Source of the DNA: CAMYKD01 sp041617155
Lineage (GTDB): Bacteria; Pseudomonadota; Alphaproteobacteria; Kiloniellales; JAKSDN01
NCBI GenBank assembly: GCA_041617155.1
Contig: JBFJPL010000038.1
Location: forward strand, 1-36,350
Length of the DNA: 36,350 nucleotides
Reading direction: 5' to 3'
Shown in pieces: positions 26,406 to 34,471 of the stretch. How positions within the stretch are numbered: the first letter of the stretch is position 1; each line of letters begins with the position of its first letter. A model generated the notes under the pieces. That model saw only the letters and a list, made by a program, of their open reading frames with translations. It was not told the DNA's origin and searched no databases. The position numbers were made by a program, and so were the translations under genes.

Positions 26406-27842
26406 GTGAGCCTGTCAAAACGCCACGACGTGTTGTTGGTCGAGGACACGCCGGCGCTGGCCCGGACCTATCAGGGCTTTCTGCGTGGCGGCCCCTACTC
26501 GGTCCGCCATGTCGAGACCGGGCGTGATGCGTTTGGCGCCATCGCCGAGAAAACGCCGGCGGTGATCCTGCTCGACCTTAAGCTGCCCGACATGGACGGG
26601 CTGGAGGTCCTGAAGCAGGTCAAGGTCGAAGGCGTGCCCAGTCCGATCATCGTCATCACGGCACATGGTTCGATGAGCACGGCGATCGAAGCCATGCGCG
26701 CGGGTGCCAGCGATTTCCTGGTCAAGCCGTTTAGCGCCGAACGGCTCAAGGTTACCTTGGAACATGCGCTCGAAAGGGAACAGCTGACCAAGATCGTCAG
26801 GACCTACAAGGAGGAAATCGATCGCCAGGAGTTCGAGGGTTTCATTGGCTCCAGCCTGGCGATGCAGGCGACCTACCGGAGCATCGAAAGCGCGGCGGCC
26901 AGCCAGGCAACGGTGTTCATCACCGGTGAAAGCGGCACGGGAAAGGAACTTTGTGCACAGGCCGTGCACCGCTTGAGCCAGCGGCGGGCCGGCCCCTTGA
27001 TTGCGATAAACTGCGCGGCAATCCCGAAGGACCTTATGGAAAGCGAGATCTTTGGCCATGTGAAGGGCGCCTTTACCGGTGCCCATGCGGAACGCAAAGG
27101 CGCGGCCAGTCTGGCCCACGGCGGCACGCTTTTCCTTGACGAAATTTGCGAGATGGACCCCTATCTGCAGTCCAAACTGCTGCGCTTCGTTCAGACCGGT
27201 AGCTTCAGCAAAGTCGGCGCTACCCACCCGGAACAGGTGGACGTCCGCTTCGTGTGTGCCACCAATCGGGATCCGGTCGCAGAGGTCAAAGCCGGGCGGT
27301 TTCGCGAAGACCTTTACTATCGATTACACGTCCTGCCGATCCACCTACCGCCCTTGCGCGAGCGCGACGACGACATCATCGAAATCGCCCGCAGGCTGTT
27401 ATCCGAATACGCCCAACAGGAGGGTAAGGCGTTCCGCGACTTTGCGCCCGAGACCGAGGCCGTGCTGCGCACGCATGTTTGGCCGGGAAACGTTCGCCAA
27501 CTACAAAATGTCATTCGTAACGTCGTCGTACGCAATGATGGCGAGCTGGTCGACCCGGACATGCTGCCGGAGATACTCGGCGAATCGAGCCTGACGTCTC
27601 ATGGCCGCGGCGCCGGGCAGCGGCCGCGGGACGGGCACACGCGCGCCACACCGGTTCAGCGCGAGGCTCGGAGCAACGAGCTTGGTGAATTGGCCGAGCT
27701 TATCCGGCCGTTGGAAGAAGTTGAGCGGCAGGCGATCAAGGAAGCGATCGGGCTGTGCGGCGACGATATCCGCAAGGCGGCGGTGTTTCTCAAGATTTCG
27801 CCGGCAACGATTTACCGCAAGCTAAAAACCTGGCGCGGTTGA
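26406..27842 (+). CDS. NtrC/LuxO-family sigma-54-dependent response regulator
   Basis: 478 residues from GTG 26406, chosen because GGAGG lies at 26395-26399. Receiver domain: DVLLVEDTPALARTY with E13/D14, phospho-acceptor D57 in LLDLKLPDMDG, and Lys in DFLVKPF. The AAA+ domain has Walker A GESGTGKE (174-181), the sigma-54 contact loop GAFTGA (221-226) and Walker B GTLFLDE. Arginine-finger region FREDLYYRL and sensor II WPGNVRQLQN follow. The C-terminus is a Fis-type helix-turn-helix (AAVFLKISPATIYRKLK). It should bind enhancers and open sigma-54 promoters on phosphorylation; six candidate promoters lie within 11 kb. Confidence 0.95.
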   Translation: MSLSKRHDVLLVEDTPALARTYQGFLRGGPYSVRHVETGRDAFGAIAEKTPAVILLDLKLPDMDGLEVLKQVKVEGVPSPIIVITAHGSMSTAIEAMRAGASDFLVKPFSAERLKVTLEHALEREQLTKIVRTYKEEIDRQEFEGFIGSSLAMQATYRSIESAAASQATVFITGESGTGKELCAQAVHRLSQRRAGPLIAINCAAIPKDLMESEIFGHVKGAFTGAHAERKGAASLAHGGTLFLDEICEMDPYLQSKLLRFVQTGSFSKVGATHPEQVDVRFVCATNRDPVAEVKAGRFREDLYYRLHVLPIHLPPLRERDDDIIEIARRLLSEYAQQEGKAFRDFAPETEAVLRTHVWPGNVRQLQNVIRNVVVRNDGELVDPDMLPEILGESSLTSHGRGAGQRPRDGHTRATPVQREARSNELGELAELIRPLEEVERQAIKEAIGLCGDDIRKAAVFLKISPATIYRKLKTWRG

Positions 27843-27846
27843 CCAG

Positions 27847-27860
27847 GGGCGGTTCCGCCC
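27847..27860 (+). terminator. Hairpin after the activator gene
   Basis: GGGCGG-TT-CCGCCC starts 5 bases after the stop codon. There is no T-run, so it may be a weak or Rho-assisted terminator. Confidence 0.35.
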
Positions 27861-28079
27861 GCACTTCGCCGACAGCCGACAATCTTATCCGGGTGAACCG
27901 ATCCGCCGCTTCGGCCTGCCGGCTCGACCTGCCTGCCAGCTCGCGGTTGTCGCCACACAGTCTTCGTGCGCGATTTGCAACGCAACATCTCATTCGTGAA
28001 TCGAGGCTTGCCGCATGGCGCCCAGTCCCCCCGCAGTTTGCGCGGGTCCAATCGCCCGCCGGTGCGCAATCGCAGTGTT

Positions 28080-28095
28080 TGGCACGGGATTTGCG
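28080..28095 (+). promoter_or_regulatory. Sigma-54 promoter of the two-part helical protein gene
   Basis: TGGCACG-GGAT-TTGCG, preceded by T, keeps every core base of the -24/-12 consensus; only the last W position is G. The expected transcription start near 28106 gives a leader of about 60 bases to TTG 28166. Confidence 0.85.
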
Positions 28096-28165
28096 CAAAT
28101 TGCAGTTCCTAGCCGATGTACGGCCACGCCATCGGACTGTGACCTCTGTCGCGGGAACAAGAAAA

Positions 28166-28873
28166 TTGAACACGTTTATTCGTCGGGTTTCGCAGCAGCT
28201 GGGCGTCAGCCAAGGAACAACACGCTCGACGCTCTGCAGCCTGCTTCACCTCATAAGGCAGCAAGCGAACGCCCAGCTAGCCGATGAGCTCATATCCAGC
28301 CTGCCGGGCGCCTTGTCGCTGCTTCAGGATTCACAAGCTCCCACCATAGCCGGGCAAGATACCACCCGACCGTCGCCTACCGACAGCGATCCTGCCGGTC
28401 CGCATCGGGTGTTGCAGGTGATCGCATGTCTGACCTATGGCGGCCTGGACATCGACCGCGCTCGACCGTTCCTTGCGTTGTTCGCCGAGTATGCAATGGA
28501 GCACGCGGGTGCAAGTATCGTCAGCAGTCTATTCGATGATCTGCCCGCCTTGAAGGTTATGCTGCACGGCGGCGGTTCGCCGCGTGGAGCTGGCGCCGAG
28601 CACCAATCCGGCCGACAACCAAAGCAAGCGGAGGCCCAGGCCGCTGCCCGGCTCGAGGCGGCCGGGATCGGGACGTTGGGTCAGCTGGTAGGGGCGTGCG
28701 CGACGCCGGAAGGCTGCAAATTGGTCGCCCAGGCCATTGGAATCAACAAGGCGTGGCTTCAGCAAATGCTTGAGCCGATCGACCCGAATCACGCGCCCGG
28801 CATTGCCGCCAATGTCATCGCGATTCTCGCGGCAGCCGGCATCGACGTCTTGCCGGGCGTGAAACAGCCCTAG
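28166..28873 (+). CDS. Two-part helical protein (DUF2780-like N-terminus, DUF4332-like C-terminus)
   Basis: 235 residues from TTG 28166. The frame is open further upstream, but an earlier start would precede or overlap the sigma-54 promoter. Residues 1-50 (MNTFIRRVSQQLGVSQGTTR, then LADELISSLPGALSLL) resemble the helical DUF2780/DUF2267 type. A Pro/Thr-rich linker and a second helical part follow (YGGLDIDRARPFLALFAEYA). Residues about 160-235 (LEAAGIGTLGQLVGACATPE, then LVAQAIGINKAWLQQML) follow the helix-hairpin-helix pattern of the DUF4332 protein encoded next. No signal peptide is visible. Function is unknown. Confidence 0.75.
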   Translation: MNTFIRRVSQQLGVSQGTTRSTLCSLLHLIRQQANAQLADELISSLPGALSLLQDSQAPTIAGQDTTRPSPTDSDPAGPHRVLQVIACLTYGGLDIDRARPFLALFAEYAMEHAGASIVSSLFDDLPALKVMLHGGGSPRGAGAEHQSGRQPKQAEAQAAARLEAAGIGTLGQLVGACATPEGCKLVAQAIGINKAWLQQMLEPIDPNHAPGIAANVIAILAAAGIDVLPGVKQP

Positions 28874-29463
28874 AACGTCGCCCTATGGCACCTCGGTTGG
28901 TGCATTGGGCTCGGCAGAATAAGAAGGACTGGCCCCGGGGCTGCCCAGCATCAAGAACCAACGCCCTTGCGGCCCCGGTGTGGATCGCACATCAACCGCC
29001 GATCTCGACATTGGAACCCGCCGAGAACCGAGTTCTAAGGCACCGCTCCGTCGTCGAGCGCGATCTTCGAAGCGGTTCGATTGGCCAAGCCGGCAATCAA
29101 ACCGTGTCTCTTTGCGAGTCTCAAAACGAGATTCCGGGTTGTTCTGCCCGAGCCGAGAAATATCTGAACCGCGTCGTTCAACTTGTTGGCCACCGGTTTA
29201 AAGCTTGATTGTCATGTCAAGATCCGGCTCGCGCAGGTTCGATCCCCCTAACTGCGGCGACCCTTCCACGGATCCCTCTGCAACACGCGTCCCGACTGGT
29301 TGGCACGGAACTTGCCATTAACGTCCTGTGCCGAGCGTATCGGGTCAACCGGTACCGCGTGATACGGCGAGGGGTCTTGAAAAGCGACGGCTCCCAAGGA
29401 AGGCCAGCTTTTCGACCGTGTCGGGTTCCACAGCGTGTGGAACGGAATCGAAAGGGAACGAAG
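28874..29463. other. Long leader with sigma-54 promoter, no gene seen
   Basis: About 590 bases without a supported gene; an open frame at 28885-29208 has no ribosome site and no family resemblance. A GGTTCGATCC word at 29238 resembles a tRNA T-loop, but no cloverleaf forms. The sigma-54 promoter at 29301 lies in the right third. Confidence 0.5.
29301..29316 (+). promoter_or_regulatory. Sigma-54 promoter of the DUF4332-lipoprotein pair
   Basis: TGGCACG-GAAC-TTGCC, preceded by T, matches all core bases of the -24/-12 consensus. The expected transcription start near 29327 gives a leader of about 137 bases. Confidence 0.85.
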
Positions 29464-29871
29464 ATGCGTTACAAGGTACACGAAATCGAAGGGATCGGCC
29501 CGGCCTACGGGAAGAAGCTCGGAGCGGCCGGGATCGTCTTGACGGGCGACCTGCTAAAGACGTGCGGCAGCGCCAGCGGCCGCAGGGCCGTTGCAGCCGT
29601 CACGGGGCTCACCGAAGCACAGCTTCTCAAATGGGCCAATCTGGCGGATCTGATGCGAATCTCCGGGATCGGCAAGCAGTTTTCCGAGCTGCTCGAGGCA
29701 GCCGGTGTGGACACCGTCAAGGAACTCAGGAACCGCAACGCCGAGAACCTGGCCGAAAAGATGAGAAGTGTGAACGCTGCCAAGCGTCTCGCACATGCCA
29801 CCCCGTCAACCCATCAGGTGGCCCGCTGGGTGGAACAGGCCAAAGGCCTGAAACCTTCCATCACGCACTAG
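29464..29871 (+). CDS. DUF4332 helix-hairpin-helix protein
   Basis: 135 residues from ATG 29464, with AGGGAA a few bases upstream. IEGIGPAYGKKLGAAGI and LMRISGIGKQFSELLEAAGV are two helix-hairpin-helix units of the DUF4332 type. Between them, TGDLLKTCGSASGRRAVAAV is the usual connecting helix pair. Such units can bind DNA without sequence preference or mediate protein contact; the actual role of DUF4332 is not known to me. The next gene begins 53 bases later without a clear terminator, so the two are probably cotranscribed. Confidence 0.9.
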   Translation: MRYKVHEIEGIGPAYGKKLGAAGIVLTGDLLKTCGSASGRRAVAAVTGLTEAQLLKWANLADLMRISGIGKQFSELLEAAGVDTVKELRNRNAENLAEKMRSVNAAKRLAHATPSTHQVARWVEQAKGLKPSITH

Positions 29872-29924
29872 ACCAATGCCGGGTCGGCGACGGGCCGGCC
29901 CAGATGCAAAACAGGAGAAGCAAC

Positions 29925-30992
29925 ATGAAACGGATCAATTATGCCCTTGCCGGTGGCTGCATTCTGCTCCTCGGGGCAGGCGCGTGCACCACTGCGGAAA
30001 CCCCGCGGATCGCCGAGCTCGAACAGCAGCTCAGCTCGACGAAACAGCAAAAAAGCTCGCTCGAGGCGGAGCTGGCGGCCCTCAAGACGCGGCCGGCCAA
30101 TTTCGGCGCGAGCGATGAGCCACTTCTGCCGGTCCAGGCCAAGGCGGGCGAATGTTATGCCCGCGTCTTCGTGCCGCCGAGCTACCAGACGAAGACCGAG
30201 CAGCACCTCAAGGCCGAAGCCTCGGAGCGGGTCGAGATCATCCCGGCCAAGTACGGCATGGCCGAACAGCGGGTGTTGGTCAAGGAGGCGACCGAACGTC
30301 TCGAGGTCATCCCGGCGACTTACCGCACCGTCCAGGAACAGGTTCTGGTCAGCGAGGAGTCGGAGCGCATCGAGACCGTGCCCGCAGTGTACGGTACCGA
30401 GACCGAGCGCGTGCTGGTGAAGCCCGCCTACACCACCTGGAAGAAGGGCCGCGGTCCCATCGAGAAAGTCGACGATGCGACCGGCGAGATCATGTGCCTG
30501 GTGACGGTGCCGGCGGAATACAAGACCGTGACCAAGCGGGTGCTGAAGACGCCGGCGACGACGCGAAGCGTGAAGATTCCGGCCCAGTACAAGACCGTCA
30601 CCAGGCGGGTCGTCGACAAGCCGGCGACCACCAGGGTGGTCAAGATCCCGGCCGAGTACAGCACGGTCAAGGTGCAAAAGCTGGTCGAGCCGGCCAAGGA
30701 GCGGCGGATCTCGATCCCGGCCGAGTACCAAACGGTGTCGAAGACCGAGAAGACCAGCGACGGCCACATGGAGTGGCGGCCGATCCTGTGCGAGACCAAC
30801 GTGACTCGCGACATCGTCTCCAGGCTCCAGCAGGCGCTCCGCGCCAAGGGGCACAATCCGGGTCGGGTCGACGGCGTCCTCGGGGCCCAGACCATGGCGG
30901 CGGTCAAGTCGTTCCAGCGCTCCAAGGGCCTGCCCAGTGGTGAGCTCACCATGGAGACCCTCAAGGCTCTGGACGTGAACCTGAGCCTCTAA
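29925..30992 (+). CDS. Repeat lipoprotein with peptidoglycan-binding domain
   Basis: 355 residues from ATG 29925, with AGGAG at 29912-29916. The N-terminus MKRINYALAGGCILLLGAGA, followed by Cys, is a lipoprotein-like signal with a loose lipobox. A short coiled coil (IAELEQQLSSTKQQKSSLEA) follows. About seven degenerate units of 20-25 residues of the type V.IPA.YKTVT.RVLV.PA occupy residues 70-290. The C-terminus is a PG_binding_1 domain (VSRLQQALRAKGHNPGRVDG, then VKSFQRSKGLP). It probably spans between membrane lipid and murein. Its sigma-54 control links murein to the signalling genes upstream (inference). Confidence 0.9.
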   Translation: MKRINYALAGGCILLLGAGACTTAETPRIAELEQQLSSTKQQKSSLEAELAALKTRPANFGASDEPLLPVQAKAGECYARVFVPPSYQTKTEQHLKAEASERVEIIPAKYGMAEQRVLVKEATERLEVIPATYRTVQEQVLVSEESERIETVPAVYGTETERVLVKPAYTTWKKGRGPIEKVDDATGEIMCLVTVPAEYKTVTKRVLKTPATTRSVKIPAQYKTVTRRVVDKPATTRVVKIPAEYSTVKVQKLVEPAKERRISIPAEYQTVSKTEKTSDGHMEWRPILCETNVTRDIVSRLQQALRAKGHNPGRVDGVLGAQTMAAVKSFQRSKGLPSGELTMETLKALDVNLSL

Positions 30993-31027
30993 GCAATCGC
31001 GACTAAGCCTTCTACCACCTTCACTGT

Positions 31028-31057
31028 CACGGTGGCTCCGGCAACGGAGCCACCGTG
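31028..31057 (+). terminator. Strong hairpin after the lipoprotein gene
   Basis: A perfect 13-bp stem, CACGGTGGCTCCG pairing with CGGAGCCACCGTG, encloses a GCAA loop, 35 bases after the stop. No T-run follows. It separates the lipoprotein unit from mscL. Confidence 0.7.
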
Positions 31058-31117
31058 GCCGTGCCTCCGGCCAGAAATAGAACGGCCGGATCGACGGCGC
31101 GACGCTAGGAGAGGAAC

Positions 31118-31561
31118 ATGCTAAAGGAGTTCAAGGAATTCGCCATGCGCGGCAACGTCGTCGACATGGCCGTGGGTATCGTCATCGGGGCTGCCTTCGG
31201 CAAGATCGTGAGCTCCCTGGTCAAGGATATCATCATGCCGCCGATCGGTCTGCTCATGGGCAACGTCGATTTCAGCAACCTGTTCGTCAACCTCTCGGAC
31301 CAGGCCTACGAAAATCTTGCCGCCGCCCAGGAAGCTGGCGCCGCGACGATCAACTACGGCGTGTTCATCAACACGGTGCTCGATTTCATCATCGTCGCCT
31401 TCGCGATCTTCATGGTCATCAAGCAGATGAACCGGCTGAAGAAGAAGCAAGAAACGGCGCCGGCGGCCCCGACGACGAAGGATTGCCCGCACTGCCTCTC
31501 GGTAATTCCGATTCGGGCGACTCGCTGTGGTCATTGCACTGCCGAACTGGGGACTGCCTGA
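31118..31561 (+). CDS. mscL: Large-conductance mechanosensitive channel MscL with zinc ribbon
   Basis: 147 residues with an AGGAGAGG ribosome site. The first part is typical MscL: amphipathic MLKEFKEFAMRGNVVDMAVG, the TM1 pore helix (IVIGAAFGKIVSSLVKDIIM), a periplasmic loop and TM2 (VFINTVLDFIIVAFAIFMVI). The pentameric channel opens under membrane tension to release solutes in hypo-osmotic shock. After a Lys-rich segment the C-terminus carries CPHC-x12-CGHC, a zinc-ribbon tail seen in some MscL proteins. It follows a strong hairpin, so it probably has its own promoter; no sigma-54 site was seen. Confidence 0.97.
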   Translation: MLKEFKEFAMRGNVVDMAVGIVIGAAFGKIVSSLVKDIIMPPIGLLMGNVDFSNLFVNLSDQAYENLAAAQEAGAATINYGVFINTVLDFIIVAFAIFMVIKQMNRLKKKQETAPAAPTTKDCPHCLSVIPIRATRCGHCTAELGTA

Positions 31562-31739
31562 GGGTGTGATTAGGAATGGGATGTTCATGCCGTTCGCAAG
31601 ACCGCGGGAAGCGCGCCGCCAAGCGGGCGGTTGGGGTGCGCGCGGGGCGGCTCCTTTCCACATCCCGGGTGACCGAACGGCACGCATCCGCCGATCTTGG
31701 CGAAGTGCGGCTGACGCGACGGACACGAGGGTCGATGCG

Positions 31740-32327
31740 ATGGTGTTAAGAATTGGCTTCGTAACCGCGGCGTTGATCGCATCGCTGCTTGTCACCGGAA
31801 AATCTCCAGCTTTTGAGGAATCGTCCGGGAATGGCTCGTTCGGGCGAAGCCTGCGCCTCATCGACGACCGGCCGGTGGCCCCGGAAATCGCGTTCAAGGA
31901 CGAAACGGGACGCGATTGGGGGTTCGTCGAGTTCCGCGGAAAAGTGATTGTCGCGGTGTTTTGGGCCACGTGGTGTCCGATTTGCGCCCATGAAATGCCC
32001 AAGCTTGATCGCCTGCAGGCCGACCTGGGCGAGAAGCGCTTGCTGGTGGCGGCGCTGTCCCAGGACAGGGGAGGCGCCGAGGTGGTTCAGCGATACTATG
32101 CCGAACGCAACATCCGCCACCTCCGAGTCTTCATCGATCCCGAATCGATCCTGGCCTCGGTCCTGGGCATTCGGGGGGTTCCGAGCGTATTCGTCATTGA
32201 CCCAATGGGCCGAATGGTTGGGGTGGTCGAGGGCGGTGCGGACTGGAATTCGCCCGAGGCTTACGCTTTCCTGCGCAATTTGCTCGAGCCGGGCGGCGGT
32301 TCCACTGATCGCGTCCAAGAGAATTAG
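31740..32327 (+). CDS. TlpA/ResA-like exported thioredoxin
   Basis: 195 residues from ATG 31740, with GAGGG upstream; the frame is open further left but a signal peptide begins here (MVLRIGFVTAALIASLLVTG). The thioredoxin fold shows the VAVFWATWCPICAHEMP active site (CPIC), the cis-Pro in GIRGVPSVFVID and the GRMVG strand. Known of the family: periplasmic thiol reductants for cytochrome maturation or other envelope proteins. It converges on the protease gene with a 32-base gap. The specific substrate cannot be read from sequence. Confidence 0.92.
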   Translation: MVLRIGFVTAALIASLLVTGKSPAFEESSGNGSFGRSLRLIDDRPVAPEIAFKDETGRDWGFVEFRGKVIVAVFWATWCPICAHEMPKLDRLQADLGEKRLLVAALSQDRGGAEVVQRYYAERNIRHLRVFIDPESILASVLGIRGVPSVFVIDPMGRMVGVVEGGADWNSPEAYAFLRNLLEPGGGSTDRVQEN

Positions 32328-32359
32328 AACCGGACAACCGGTGATCGTCAGCAAGCCAT

Positions 32360-33109
32360 CTATACGGCCCCAAGCTCCTCACAGAACTCGCTCGCTGGAA
32401 GCATCAAACCGGTCCCCGTTTCACGGTTGGGATAGCCTGAACGCGAACCTGCGGCAATTTCCCGCACGGTTTGGCTTACCAGAATTGCTGCCGCTATACC
32501 GACGATCCGCCCGGCTTCGTCGAAAACGGGTCCCCCGGAGTTGCCGAGGCTGAGATCGAAGCTCAATGGCAGAAGATGGGTTTTGCCGCTGATATCCGTT
32601 GGATCCAGATGCCCTTCGACCGACACCCAGCGCGTCGTCAGTGGGTGGCCGATCGCGACCAGCCGTTGGTCCGAGCCCAGCTCGTCGCAAAACAGTCCCG
32701 CAACTCCATACTGGTGGGGCACGGCCACATGGACGATCGCCAGATCGAGCGATTCGCTCCACCAGCTGACCGCACCCTTCGCACGCTCGCCGGCGAAGAA
32801 TTCGATCTTGGGCGCTCCGTCATTGACGACGTGGAGGGCGGTCAAGACCGATCGAGTTCCGATGATGACGCCTGCCCCGTGGCCCGTATCGCTTTCGACC
32901 ACAACGGTGGCTCGCCACATGCCGTTGGTATCCGCCGGCTGGGCCGTGGTCGCCTCGATGGACTGGGAAATCGAGCACGCCGACATCAACAAGCACAGCA
33001 ATGACAAGCCGACGGATCGAGGCCGGCCGCCGCTTCGTGCCGTGATATGCGGCTTGCCTCGTGGGCCCCGCATCTGAGCTGCCAGACAATTCCCGAACTG
33101 AACGATCAA
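32360..33109 (-). CDS. Trypsin-like (S1/HtrA-type) serine protease, probable lipoprotein
   Basis: 249 residues from a TTG at 33109 (GGGAGGG upstream); an ATG start at 33073 is also possible. The segment VGLSLLCLLMSAC gives a lipoprotein-like signal with Cys45. The catalytic triad is complete: H93 in VLTALHVV, D122 in SLDLAIV, and S191 in LGNSGGP. The length suits one protease domain without PDZ. It is probably attached to the outer or inner membrane and acts in the periplasm. The promoter region to the right has a CtrA-like site. Confidence 0.9.
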   Translation of the reverse strand: MIVQFGNCLAAQMRGPRGKPHITARSGGRPRSVGLSLLCLLMSACSISQSIEATTAQPADTNGMWRATVVVESDTGHGAGVIIGTRSVLTALHVVNDGAPKIEFFAGERAKGAVSWWSESLDLAIVHVAVPHQYGVAGLFCDELGSDQRLVAIGHPLTTRWVSVEGHLDPTDISGKTHLLPLSFDLSLGNSGGPVFDEAGRIVGIAAAILVSQTVREIAAGSRSGYPNRETGTGLMLPASEFCEELGAV

Positions 33110-33234
33110 AGCGCCCTCCCAATCTTGGGGTGCGGACCCACCCCGGGCGTTCAGTCGCTATGGGTTAGGTCCACAGGACAGAACAATCAGCGTCCAACTC
33201 CGTGAGCGCTATGACACCCACATAAGCAGTGTAT

Positions 33235-33257
33235 GTGGTTAACAACCCATTAACCAC
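33235..33257. promoter_or_regulatory. CtrA-box-like palindrome
   Basis: GTGGTTAA and TTAACCAC flank a 7-base spacer, giving TTAA-N7-TTAA at 33239-33253. That is exactly the full CtrA consensus of Alphaproteobacteria. It lies about 130 bases upstream of the serine protease start. Confidence 0.6.
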
Positions 33258-33537
33258 CTGGGAAAGCTGACTTTGGACTCCGATACGCCGGTTCTTGGTG
33301 CGCGGCCCTCGCGGGTTTCGGGTGGCGCTCGCATCTGGCCTGGCGCATCGGTCGTGGCAATCGCAGAGGCATGAAAGCAATGTTCCGGCGCACCCCGGGA
33401 GGAACCGCGCCATCGGTGGGCCTTTGGGCCTCAGCCGCCAGATCCTGGAGGTATCCCGCCGGGCACATTGCAGATCGGCCGTGGAAACGACCGGATCATT
33501 GGTCGTTTGCACACATCCGCCCATGCCGGGTGCGACA

Positions 33538-33565
33538 TTTTTGTCCGCCGGGCTGATGACAAAAA
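33538..33565. repeat. Inverted repeat TTTTTGTC/GACAAAAA
   Basis: Exact 8-base arms with a 12-base spacer, about 97 bases beyond the stop of the 49-residue minus-strand gene. It may act as a terminator or as a protein-binding site. Confidence 0.4.
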
Positions 33566-33661
33566 GAGGCGGTGCGCTCCGTTGCCACGCGCACAGCTCA
33601 AGATGGATCGCGCCGAATCTTCAGCGCATGGCAAGCGGGGTTTTCGGGTCCGCCAAGTCGA

Positions 33662-33811
33662 TCAGAGCCGGCACGCCAAATGGGCCGCAAGGATTGCAAT
33701 CAAGGCCAATGCCAATGTAACGCCCAGGGACACGAGCATACCCCGGAAGAAGTCGTGGTGGCCCGGTCCGAAGACACCGCGCGGTGTGGCCTGGAAGTCA
33801 TAGGGCTGCAT
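33662..33811 (-). CDS. 49-residue single-pass membrane protein
   Basis: ATG at 33811 (minus strand) has GAGGAG eight bases upstream, and TGA is at 33662-33664. The protein begins MQPYDFQATPRGVFGPGHHD and ends in one hydrophobic helix (MLVSLGVTLALALIAILAAH). I know no family. A sigma-54 promoter 68 bases upstream on the same strand supports it as a real gene. It could be a small membrane regulator or stress peptide (inference). Confidence 0.75.
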   Translation of the reverse strand: MQPYDFQATPRGVFGPGHHDFFRGMLVSLGVTLALALIAILAAHLACRL

Positions 33812-34150
33812 GGCGAAAGCTCCTCAAATCCAGCGGAGTTCATGGCTCCGAAATCAATGTCGGAAACAGCCGTTGCAATGCAGTGTGCGTGCCAAGGCGT
33901 GTTTTCACTCTTGGTATTCGGGCGATGGCCGGGCTTCGCGGCCAAACCGGGTCTTTCCACGTGCTGTCCGGTCCCATTGCCGTGAAACATCGACAATTTG
34001 AATCTCACATTGCGAGCCCACTTGCGACATCAGTTGCTTGGGAGATCGATTTCCTCTTCATAGCTTCATAGCTCCCCGGCAACGGCGCCGCGCCGAGCCG
34101 GAGTCCGACCGAGCAATGACGCAGGACCATGCGGAGCGTGCCTCCCGCCC
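33812..34150. other. Gap with minus-strand sigma-54 promoter
   Basis: Between two minus-strand units the only feature seen is the sigma-54 promoter at 33879-33895. A frame at 33700-34008 (minus) overlaps the small membrane gene in another phase and is not supported. Confidence 0.45.
33879..33895 (-). promoter_or_regulatory. Sigma-54 promoter of the 49-residue membrane protein gene
   Basis: On the minus strand it reads TTGGCACG-CACA-CTGCA. There is one change from the consensus (C for T in TTGC), and -24 GG and -12 GC have the required 10-base spacing. Expected transcription start near 33868, leader about 57 bases. Confidence 0.75.
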
Positions 34151-34471
34151 TCAGCTGCCTCCAGCGAAGCACCGGGTCATCCTGGACCGTGCTCTTGCCG
34201 ATCTAGAGCCCGGGGCGAAAGGTCTGCCGTTCGCGTTGAGCCGGCGCGACTTGGGCTCATGCCGGACCAAATCAAGGCTGTCGTTCAAGTATCGCAAGTC
34301 CTCGAAGTCAAGGGCGGCGGCGTCCAGCGACAAGTCATCGCCGATGGCTGTGACCAAACGGGATGCGGCAACGAAGCGATCCTGGCGGTGGCTTTGGTCG
34401 CCGGTTAATTCGCTGAAGCTCGACGCGAGAAAGTAACGAAGCTCCTGTGCGTTTTCGAAAACGATCTTCAT
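34151..34471 (-). CDS. Small protein of unknown function, second gene of a pair
   Basis: 106 residues from ATG 34471, which overlaps the stop of the gene before it as ATGA; a GTG two codons earlier is also possible. The first 70 residues (MKIVFENAQELRYFLASSFS, then LDAAALDFEDLRYLNDSLDL) look like a compact alpha/beta or helical domain. The last 35 residues are Arg/Ser-rich and look less constrained, so a late frameshift is possible. No signal peptide. Function unknown. Confidence 0.65.
   Translation of the reverse strand: MKIVFENAQELRYFLASSFSELTGDQSHRQDRFVAASRLVTAIGDDLSLDAAALDFEDLRYLNDSLDLVRHEPKSRRLNANGRPFAPGSRSARARSRMTRCFAGGS

Larger units (their letters stand above)
27843..28165. other. 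Leader region with sigma-54 promoter
   Basis: This gap of about 320 bases has the hairpin at its left end and the sigma-54 promoter at 28080-28095. No separate gene is supported. A TTGC-AAC-GCAA palindrome near 27977 may be part of an upstream control site. Confidence 0.5.
33110..33661. other. Gap with CtrA-like site and an inverted repeat
   Basis: No gene is supported in these 550 bases; open frames lack ribosome sites and family features. The clear structures are the CtrA-like palindrome at 33235-33257 and the inverted repeat TTTTTGTC/GACAAAAA at 33538-33565. The latter may end transcription from the small minus-strand gene on its right. Confidence 0.5.

Noticed and set aside
27755..28165. 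Upstream extension of the two-part helical protein, overlapping the activator gene
   Set aside because: The extension is Arg/Ser-rich without domain features and includes the activator end and the sigma-54 promoter, whereas the recognisable domain begins at TTG 28166.
29215..29260. Possible tRNA because of a GGTTCGATCC word
   Set aside because: The T-stem does not pair beyond two bases and no acceptor, D or anticodon arms are found around it.
33210..33226. Minus-strand GG-N10-GC pair before the serine protease
   Set aside because: Only the GG and GC dinucleotides match; the rest of the -24 and -12 elements does not.
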